Of a DNA stretch of 10,846 nucleotides, positions 6,347 through 10,846 are shown in pieces. The notes under the pieces are model-generated. The model had not been told where the DNA came from. It was given only the letters and a program-made list of their open reading frames with translations, and searched no databases. The stretch lies in NCBI GenBank assembly GCA_002413455.1, contig DHXA01000226.1:1151-11996 (forward strand), read 5' to 3'. The position numbers and the translations under genes are program-made. How positions within the stretch are numbered: position 1 is the stretch's first letter; every line of letters begins with the position of its first letter. The DNA comes from Rhodanobacter sp. UBA5168 (GTDB taxonomy: Bacteria; Pseudomonadota; Gammaproteobacteria; Xanthomonadales; Rhodanobacteraceae).

Positions 6347-6703
6347 ATGCACATCTCGGAACGCCTCAACCTCACCTTCGCCGCTCTGGCAGATCCCACC
6401 CGCCGCGCCATCCTGGCCCGGCTGGCCACGGGGGAGGCCACGGTGACGGAACTCGCCGGGCCGTTCGAAATGAGCCAACCGGCCATTTCAAAGCATCTGA
6501 AAGTGCTTGAGCGCGCCGGCCTCATCTCGGTGGACGTCGATGCGCAACGGCGCCCACGCAAACTGGAACCGAAGCGATTGGCGGAGGCCGTGGACTGGAT
6601 CGAACGCTACCGCGAGATCTTCGAGCAGAACTACCAGCGCCTCGATGCGTTGCTCGGCGAACTCCAGGCCAAACCGTCCGGGCGCAAACAAACCAAAAAG
6701 TAG
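6347..6703 (+). CDS. ArsR/SmtB-family winged-helix transcriptional repressor
   Basis: The 118-residue protein has the typical ArsR start (LTFAALADPTRRAILARLATGEATVTELA) and a recognition helix MSQPAISKHLKVLERAGLI (residues 42-60). The beta wing follows (VDVDAQRRPRKLEP). No cysteine or histidine cluster for metal binding is present, so it is probably not a metal sensor. It belongs to the group usually encoded beside an AHSA1/SRPBCC protein, as here. Known: such pairs appear in many proteobacteria, with the regulator controlling its own operon. The ATG at 6347 lies about 20 bases after the predicted transcription start; the ribosome binding site is weak (GAACGG). The C-terminal tail is lysine-rich. 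The gene precedes the SRPBCC gene by 79 bases on the same strand. Confidence 0.9.
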   Translation: MHISERLNLTFAALADPTRRAILARLATGEATVTELAGPFEMSQPAISKHLKVLERAGLISVDVDAQRRPRKLEPKRLAEAVDWIERYREIFEQNYQRLDALLGELQAKPSGRKQTKK

Positions 6704-6782
6704 CACTGACATATCACCGCGCCGTTCGCTCGTTCATCCTCATGGCGGCGCGCAATCACGATGAAACACCAAGGAGACGACC

Positions 6783-7280
6783 ATGCCCAAGCCCGCAGAA
6801 GTGACACTTCCCAGTGATCGCGAAGTCCGCGTCACGCGTACCTTCAACGCGCCCCGCCAACTGGTGTGGGATGCGCATACCAGCCCCGAACTCGTGCGCA
6901 AGTGGCAAGGCTATGAGGGCTGGGACATGCCGGTGTGCGAGATGGACGTCCGCGTCGGCGGCAAATACAAGTGGCAGTGGAAAAACCGCGAAGACGGCAA
7001 CCAGTTCGGCTTCCTCGGTACGTTCACCGACGTCGACAACCCCTCGAAGCTGGTCCACGAACAATACTTCGATCCGGGCGACATGGACTTCGCCATGCCC
7101 ACTGGCGATCCATGCATCGTGTCACTTGAGCTCAGTGAGCAGAACGGCGTCACGACGCTCGTCTGCACTTTGAAGTTCGCTTCGAAGCAGGCGCGTGAAG
7201 AAGCGGTCTCCACCGGCATGACCGACGGCATGGAGCACAGCTACACCCGCCTCGACGAGATGTTCAAAGCTGCGGCGTGA
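6783..7280 (+). CDS. AHSA1/SRPBCC-domain protein
   Basis: The 165-residue protein shows the START-like (Bet v1 fold) AHSA1 pattern. The opening is VTRTFNAPRQLVWDAHTSPELVRKWQG (17-43). The middle, DMPVCEMDVRVGGKYKWQW, is the strand pair with the VGGxYxW signature. The end is MTDGMEHSYTRLDEMFKAA, the C-terminal helix that closes the hydrophobic cavity. These proteins bind small hydrophobic ligands or act in stress and toxicity responses; the ligand is unknown. The start has AAGGAG at 6771-6776, six bases before the ATG. It is the second gene after the ArsR-type regulator and probably shares its promoter, so it should be derepressed by the same signal. A stem-loop follows at 7294-7327. Confidence 0.9.
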   Translation: MPKPAEVTLPSDREVRVTRTFNAPRQLVWDAHTSPELVRKWQGYEGWDMPVCEMDVRVGGKYKWQWKNREDGNQFGFLGTFTDVDNPSKLVHEQYFDPGDMDFAMPTGDPCIVSLELSEQNGVTTLVCTLKFASKQAREEAVSTGMTDGMEHSYTRLDEMFKAAA

Positions 7281-7293
7281 ACGAGGAAACGGT

Positions 7294-7327
7294 GACCGGG
7301 CGCTCCACTTATACGGTGCGCCCGGTC
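7294..7327. terminator. Stem-loop between two convergent genes, probable bidirectional terminator
   Basis: A perfect 10-bp stem (GACCGGGCGC at 7294-7303 with GCGCCCGGTC at 7318-7327) closes a 14-base loop. It lies between the stop of the SRPBCC gene (7280) and the stop of the XAC0095-like gene (7342, minus). T-runs are short on both sides, so termination may need Rho or be inefficient. Confidence 0.5.
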
Positions 7328-7341
7328 GAAGCGACTTTGCC

Positions 7342-8094
7342 TCAGATGCCGAGCCCAGCGCACAAAGCAGGGGCCCTTCCACCAGCACCAAGCGGTGCGT
7401 CAGCGGGCCGAACCGAGGGGCACGGCGCGGGGTGCAGTACCAAGCGTGCCGGCGCGGCGAGATAGATGGCCGCCTCCTCCTTGACGTCTGCATGCGAACG
7501 ACGACGCCCATCGAGCCGCTGCACACTGTCAACGTCATGGATGATGTCACGCAGTCTCTCCGCGTCGCGGATGATGGCGTCACCCATGATCGACAGCGTG
7601 ACGTCGGCAAAATCCGCCTGATCGGTGGCGACCACCACGTCGCCGTGGGCGCGGAGGATGTCGCCCAGCCGGGCGAGCTCGTCGATCTGATCCAGGGTGA
7701 CGCCAGACACATAGCGTTCGCCCGCCTCGTTCATCGCCGACCCGCCGAATGCCGGTTCAGTGTCGTCCGTGTTTGCTGTCGTGACGGCGGCCGCTTTCGG
7801 CTCGGCGTCACGTTCGGCCTTGGCCTCGGGCGCAGCCGCCCTTTCGCCACGCTCGGCCGGCCAGGAGAGTTCGCCCAGCACCTGAGCGATCTGCTCCTCC
7901 AGCAACTCCATGCAGATCGCCACTTCGCCCGGGCGAATCTCCGAATACCACTCCCGATCCTCATCCGGCCTGCGCGGTCGCGCCAGATTGGTCAGAAACC
8001 CCACGTACTCGCGCAACTGCTTCAGCCGCAGCTGGCTGTCCTCCGGCAGGAAATAGCCCTTTGTTTCCAGATCATTCGAATCGAACGTCGACAT
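7342..8094 (-). CDS. XAC0095-like protein with an added C-terminal domain (250 aa)
   Basis: The N-terminal part (about 1-80) contains TKGYFLPEDSQLRLKQLREYVGFLTNLA, close to the GYxLPEDxQLxLxxLRxxxxFLxxLA pattern that I know from XAC0095-family proteins of xanthomonads, whose function is unknown. A low-complexity Ala/Glu/Lys linker (81-120) follows. Then comes a helical segment, VTLDQIDELARLGDILRAHGDVVVATDQADFAD and onward (132-195), and a Pro/Ala-rich tail. Family members are usually much shorter (about 70-100 residues), so this is an extended version. The start is fixed by GAGGAGG five bases before the ATG at 8094. The longer frame upstream runs through a folded leader RNA and is not counted. 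The methionine at residue 121 could begin an internal second product, but no ribosome binding site is clear. The gene is probably controlled through its leader. Confidence 0.75.
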   Translation of the reverse strand: MSTFDSNDLETKGYFLPEDSQLRLKQLREYVGFLTNLARPRRPDEDREWYSEIRPGEVAICMELLEEQIAQVLGELSWPAERGERAAAPEAKAERDAEPKAAAVTTANTDDTEPAFGGSAMNEAGERYVSGVTLDQIDELARLGDILRAHGDVVVATDQADFADVTLSIMGDAIIRDAERLRDIIHDVDSVQRLDGRRRSHADVKEEAAIYLAAPARLVLHPAPCPSVRPADAPLGAGGRAPALCAGLGI

Positions 8095-8119
8095 GGTCGC
8101 CTCCTCATTCCATGAAATG

Positions 8120-8240
8120 CCCGTCCATGGCATGGCGCCGGACGGGGTGTCGGGAGGTTCGAAACCGCTAGTAGCCGGCGGGCGTATTCCCCTTGCGGGT
8201 GTTGTATTAGCCGCCCTCCCGACGCAGGCTTCGCGTCGGT
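8120..8240 (-). ncRNA. Structured leader RNA of the XAC0095-like gene; resembles C4/CI-type phage immunity RNA elements (tentative)
   Basis: Read on the minus strand, the leader has: hairpin A, 7-bp stem CCGACGC/GCGTCGG (8239-8219); stem B, 9 bp, GTCGGGAGG (8223-8215) with CCTCCCGAC (8157-8149); inside B a GNRA hairpin CCC-GCAA-GGG (8199-8190); and hairpin C, 7 bp, CCCGTCC/GGACGGG (8146-8120), ending 13 bases before the GAGGAGG ribosome binding site. A and B share 8219-8223, so they cannot form together, which suggests a switch. The translated leader also shows the runs GFEPPDTPSG and QHPQGEYARR in two frames, which I recall from many annotated spurious ORFs near phage-type loci. I infer a conserved RNA. 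The C4 assignment is from memory and not verified. Confidence 0.45.
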
Positions 8241-8264
8241 TGCACCCACAAGGCACGTAGGCAC

Positions 8265-8294
8265 AAAAAACCCACCGGTTTGACGGAGGTGGGT
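8265..8294 (-). terminator. Strong intrinsic terminator, minus strand
   Basis: Stem ACCCACC/GGTGGGT (7 bp, 8294-8288 with 8276-8270 on the minus strand) with an 11-base loop is followed by a T-run (six A residues at 8265-8270 on the plus strand; the first T closes the stem). It either ends the DUF2971 transcript coming from 8424 or ends a short RNA started near 8325, and it precedes the XAC0095 leader. Confidence 0.75.
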
Positions 8295-8331
8295 ACCGCT
8301 ACTAGAGGAGTTTCGACGCTCCTTGCAAACG

Positions 8332-8360
8332 AGTCTGCTACGGCAGTGGAGGGGTGTCAA
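8332..8360 (-). promoter_or_regulatory. Possible promoter for a short RNA upstream of the leader
   Basis: A perfect TTGACA (8360-8355, minus) lies 17 bases before CAGACT (8337-8332), which matches the -10 consensus in only three of six positions. Transcription would start near 8325 and stop at the terminator, giving an RNA of about 60 bases with an AGGAG/CTCCT hairpin. The weak -10 makes this uncertain. Confidence 0.3.
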
Positions 8361-8423
8361 GACAGGTCCATGGCTATCGGTTGTCGTCCATGACATGGTG
8401 GTGCATGAGTAAGGCTTTGAGTC

Positions 8424-9317
8424 CTAGGAGTACGGCTTTGTAGCGATATCTCCATGCTCCAAATCAATGAATGTGATGAACTTACGTACCTTGCTATAAG
8501 CTGTATCGCCATCCAGGATGGCGCTAACGTCATTGCGGAGCTTGACGCTTGATTTGCATCCGAAAATCACTGAGCGCACTGCCTCACGTGGAAACGAAAA
8601 CAGATGTACAGGCTCTACGTCATTGATTTCAGGGACTCGGTTTAAAAGTGGCACAAGCATCCGCCATTCTTTCTCGTATGCCCATGAGTTAATCTTTGAT
8701 ACGAACAGCTCGTTTTCATCGTCTATGAGTTGCTCAAGACTTTCGAAATTTAATCGCTTATCAATGTAGCTGACCTTTCGGAGATGAAAAAATTCATCCT
8801 TTTCGGACCTTTGACAATGAAAGAAATCATTAGCTTCGTCGAATTCAATTAAGAAACCAGCGTGATCGCCAGCGTAGTGTGCCCACATCAAATCGTTCGT
8901 CGGGGCTTCAGATAGACTAAGAATTCCAACTTCTCTGCCCAAATGTCCGTGCAGAAGTGCTCGCAATTTCTCACTCAATGCTGGCATAGCAGCCCTCATT
9001 TCGTCGACGCTACTTTCGAACAATGCGTCATACTGGTCTTTATTTTTTTCCATATGACCAAGAGCCAACTGCATGAACTGCTCGGAAGTGAATTTCTTAC
9101 GAACCTCCCTAGGCATTTGTTCGTACTTCTCCAGTAGAACTGGTCTAAAATCCATCTGCCGTCGAATCCTTTCGCTAAACGTATCCATGTTGAAGATGGT
9201 CTTAAAAAACGGCTTCATTTCAAATGGATCATTGAGAGCATTTGGCTGAGTAAAGCGTATACGCGCGTCTCGAATAACATCGAGTCGCTCGGGCTGAAGA
9301 TATTTATAGACAGGCAT
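8424..9317 (-). CDS. DUF2971 family protein
   Basis: The 297-residue protein has the DUF2971 landmarks in order. VYKYLQPERL is at 3-12, IRFTQPNALNDPFE at 20-33 and GILSLSEAPTNDLMWAHYAGDHAGFLIEFD at 131-160. KINSWAYEKEWRML lies at 208-221 and VIFGCKSS at 250-257. The LSLSE, LMWAHYA and W-Y-EKEWR motifs are the conserved core. The family's activity is unproven; members often sit in accessory or defence regions, which fits the visibly AT-rich coding sequence here compared with the flanking genes. I chose the ATG at 9317; a GTG three codons up (9326) is also in frame, and neither has a good ribosome binding site. A TATATT about 30 bases upstream (9355-9350) may be the -10 of its promoter. It is divergent from the coiled-coil gene at 9453, with about 135 bases between the starts. 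Confidence 0.85.
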   Translation of the reverse strand: MPVYKYLQPERLDVIRDARIRFTQPNALNDPFEMKPFFKTIFNMDTFSERIRRQMDFRPVLLEKYEQMPREVRKKFTSEQFMQLALGHMEKNKDQYDALFESSVDEMRAAMPALSEKLRALLHGHLGREVGILSLSEAPTNDLMWAHYAGDHAGFLIEFDEANDFFHCQRSEKDEFFHLRKVSYIDKRLNFESLEQLIDDENELFVSKINSWAYEKEWRMLVPLLNRVPEINDVEPVHLFSFPREAVRSVIFGCKSSVKLRNDVSAILDGDTAYSKVRKFITFIDLEHGDIATKPYS

Positions 9318-9349
9318 GGCGTTCACGACGACTTTCGGGGACTGCCGTC

Positions 9350-9355
9350 AATATA
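9350..9355 (-). promoter_or_regulatory. Possible -10 box for the DUF2971 gene
   Basis: TATATT on the minus strand lies 33 bases before the ATG at 9317. No recognisable -35 hexamer sits at the right distance, so this is a weak call. I found no clear promoter for the divergent plus-strand gene at 9453 in the same intergenic stretch. Confidence 0.25.
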
Positions 9356-9452
9356 GACGAGTTGCGGCCCGTATGGATGGAGACTCGATAGACGCCGAAC
9401 CTTGGCCAGCGCATAGTGGACTTGGCAACCCACGCAAAATTACGAGGTCGTT

Positions 9453-10319
9453 ATGGATTTCAACCAATTTCTGCAAGGCTTACCAGCTCCGGCATGGGGA
9501 CTCGCGGGCACAATTGTTGGAGCAGTTGCCGGCGCCTATGGAACTCTGCGAGCGACGAAGGTCACGAATAACAGCAACGACCGTCGCTTCGAAAGACAGC
9601 TAGAACATGATGCCGCGCAGAACTCCAAGGATCGAGCAGCTGCACTCCGTCGTGACGTTTACCTCACCGCTGCCGAACAATTAGCTGAGGTCAGCGGATT
9701 TTTAGGGCAGCTTGCTTCTTTTGACCCAACCGATGCCAAAACCATCTCGACAGGCATGCTTGGTTTTTTCAAAGCAACCGCAAAGGTTTCCTTAGTTGCA
9801 AGCGAAAGAACTCGCGAAAAGGTTACCGAACTATCTGGTGCTTACGGAAAATTATTCATGGAGCTTATGGTCGATGCCAGCAATGCCCATCAAACAAAAA
9901 TAGCTATTAATGTCAATCGCGATGCTTATCGAGATCTTAACGCTGAACGAACGCGCATAGTATCTGCAATGCAAGATACCAACGAAAATGCAGAATCGAA
10001 GTACAAATTTGAAGCGCTGTCTAACTCTTTTAATAGGGTAAATGCGCGAGCTGAGGAGCTAGCGGCAGAGTTTTCGGATTTAAGCGATAAGCACAATGAT
10101 GCTTTGGCAGCCTACGCCGCGTCGACGGTTGATAAAATCTCTGGCCTTAGCGAACTCCAAGTGGAAACATCCGCGCTATTGCGCTCGGAATTTGATCTCG
10201 ACGTCGACGTCGAGATCATGAAAGCGCAGTCGCGAGAGCAAAGTGCGAAAGCAAGAGAAGCAGGACAGGCGTTCTTCGACAAATTGAAGAAGATTCGTGA
10301 AGAAGATTCAGAACGATAG
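9453..10319 (+). CDS. Single-TM, coiled-coil protein of unknown function (288 aa)
   Basis: I do not recognise a family. Residues 12-32 (APAWGLAGTIVGAVAGAYGTL) form one glycine-rich membrane helix at the N-terminus. A short basic and polar segment follows (RATKVTNNSNDRRFERQLEHD), then a long, almost fully helical region rich in Ala, Glu, Lys and Ser, with coiled-coil character especially at 160-215 and 250-285. The C-terminus is strongly charged (KLKKIREEDSER). It looks like a membrane-anchored cytoplasmic coiled-coil protein. The ribosome binding site is GAGG at 9444-9447, five bases before the ATG. The coding DNA is AT-richer than the surrounding genome and the gene is paired divergently with a DUF2971 gene, suggesting joint acquisition. 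A 26-base perfect palindrome lies inside it (10193-10218). A role in defence or envelope stress is only a guess. Confidence 0.75.
   Translation: MDFNQFLQGLPAPAWGLAGTIVGAVAGAYGTLRATKVTNNSNDRRFERQLEHDAAQNSKDRAAALRRDVYLTAAEQLAEVSGFLGQLASFDPTDAKTISTGMLGFFKATAKVSLVASERTREKVTELSGAYGKLFMELMVDASNAHQTKIAINVNRDAYRDLNAERTRIVSAMQDTNENAESKYKFEALSNSFNRVNARAEELAAEFSDLSDKHNDALAAYAASTVDKISGLSELQVETSALLRSEFDLDVDVEIMKAQSREQSAKAREAGQAFFDKLKKIREEDSER
10193..10218. repeat. 26-base perfect palindrome inside the coiled-coil gene
   Basis: The half-site TGATCTCGACGTC (10193-10205) is followed directly by its exact reverse complement (10206-10218), with no spacer. It encodes residues around FDLDVDVEI. A perfect palindrome of this length is unlikely by chance in a coding region. 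It could form a cruciform or mRNA hairpin, or be a protein-binding site. Confidence 0.85.
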
Positions 10320-10410
10320 AAAGACTTGAAGCTCACGATGGGTCTTAGCAAGTCGATAAGGCTATTGCTACGCGAAGAAGATGTTCAACGCCATCGAGAC
10401 CGGGACGCGT

Positions 10411-10437
10411 AAAAAAAAAAGCCCCGCGATGCGGGGC
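10411..10437 (-). terminator. Strong intrinsic terminator, minus strand
   Basis: Stem GCCCCGC (10421-10427) / GCGGGGC (10431-10437) with a three-base loop is followed, on the minus strand, by ten T residues (A-run 10411-10420). It ends the transcript of the broken gene at 10471-10846. The plus side has only TTT, so it would terminate the coiled-coil gene poorly. Confidence 0.85.
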
Positions 10438-10470
10438 TTTCTGCAACACGCCAACGGGAGCGGCTACCAA

Positions 10471-10846
10471 TCAGACCGTCGCGGGTTCGGTCGAGGTGAC
10501 AGGGATCGAAGGCGTGCGCGAACCACGGGCGAAGCGGGTGGCGAGCATCTTGCGCAGCTCGTCCACGCCCTGCCCCTTGCCGGTGACCTTGAGCACCGCG
10601 TAACCCTCCAGCGCCCTTGGTCATCAGGTCGCTGCCCACCGCCATCTGGGTGTCCTCGCCGCGCTGGCTCAACTTGGACAGCCGCGCCAGGCGCGGGCGC
10701 AGCGCATCCATCGTGGCCAGATCGCGACGGTAGGCAGCCAGGTCGAAATTGGCGGGCAGGATGGCGAGGTTCTCACCGAACACCGCGTCCGCCTTGCGGC
10801 AGAACGCCTCGGACTTGTCGCCCATCTTGGTGAGCATCTGACGCTG
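10471..10846 (-). pseudogene. 3' part of a helical protein of unknown function, with a +1 frameshift (runs off window)
   Basis: The frame entering at the right edge reads QRQMLTKMGDKSEAFCRKAD and continues in good coding style to AVGSDLMTK. There one extra G (the CCC at 10614-10616 on the plus strand) shifts it into a nonsense, arginine-rich tail. Removing one base restores a sensible end, ALEGYAVLKVTGKGQGVDELRK and on to EPATV, stopping at 10471, 34 bases before the terminator stem at 10437-10421. The protein is predicted helical and soluble; I recall similar hypothetical proteins in xanthomonads but know no function. The restored part is about 124 residues; the N-terminus is outside the window. 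The frameshift could be a sequencing or assembly error in a short G-run, or a real inactivation. Codon use remains gene-like on both sides of the shift, so any inactivation is recent. Confidence 0.75.

Noticed and set aside
7432..8115. Plus-strand open frame opposite the XAC0095-like gene
   Set aside because: Shadow frame, rich in arginine and histidine; the opposite strand has a strong ribosome binding site and family motifs.
8145..8224. tRNA-like element suggested by GGTTTCGAACCTCCC
   Set aside because: There is no acceptor stem, D-arm or anticodon arm in the right order; the motif is part of stem B of the leader.
8022..8396. Minus-strand open frame through the leader RNA (contains GGFFVPTCLVGATDAKP)
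   Set aside because: It covers the terminator, the folded leader and part of the XAC0095 gene in another frame. The recurring peptide motif is better explained by a conserved RNA than by a protein.
10320..10410. Attachment site or promoter in the short gap after the coiled-coil gene
   Set aside because: I found no direct repeat with the 8295-8423 region longer than about seven bases, and no -10/-35 pair.
1..10846. CRISPR array, rRNA, insertion sequence or integrase
   Set aside because: No regularly spaced repeats, no rRNA-like stretch, and no transposase or integrase motif in any frame.

Overview
The window looks like chromosomal DNA of a GC-rich gammaproteobacterium of the Xanthomonadales (Rhodanobacteraceae/Xanthomonadaceae type). 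The reasons are the strong GC bias of most genes, an XAC0095-like protein (a family I know from xanthomonads) and the general flavour of the signalling genes. Nothing in the sequence names the species, so the placement is an inference.

Layout, left to right. Positions 1-257 (minus) hold the start of a small membrane-anchored LuxR-type regulator that runs off the window. Positions 350-924 (minus) are a type II toxin-antitoxin pair, a YlcI/YnfO-like antitoxin followed by a RelE/ParE-like toxin with a 4-base overlap. Positions 1134-1721 (+) encode a stand-alone CheB methylesterase domain, followed by an intrinsic terminator and a 77-residue three-helix membrane protein (1872-2105). Positions 5806 to 2202 (minus) are a compact three-gene signalling operon: an unrecognised 155-residue helical protein, a double-domain KaiC-like ATPase, and an unusual protein with a GGDEF diguanylate cyclase domain followed by a complete histidine kinase core.

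Positions 6010-6219 (minus) are the C-terminal remnant of a GIPEYEA-type stress protein. Positions 6347-7280 (+) are an ArsR-type repressor and an AHSA1/SRPBCC protein, preceded by a good sigma-70 promoter with a dyad operator. Positions 8094 to 7342 (minus) encode an XAC0095-like protein. It sits behind an elaborately folded leader (about 8095-8330) with an intrinsic terminator, two mutually exclusive stems and a hairpin next to the ribosome binding site. It recalls phage C4/CI-type antisense immunity RNA leaders, but that family assignment is tentative.

Positions 8424-10319 are visibly more AT-rich than the rest and hold two divergent accessory genes: a DUF2971 protein (minus) and a single-TM, coiled-coil protein (+). 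They look like an inserted cassette, possibly of defence type. The window ends in the 3' part of a helical protein of unknown function (minus) that carries a one-base frameshift.

The strongest candidates for something undescribed are the KaiC/GGDEF-kinase operon, the switch-like leader RNA upstream of the XAC0095 gene, and the AT-rich DUF2971/coiled-coil pair.
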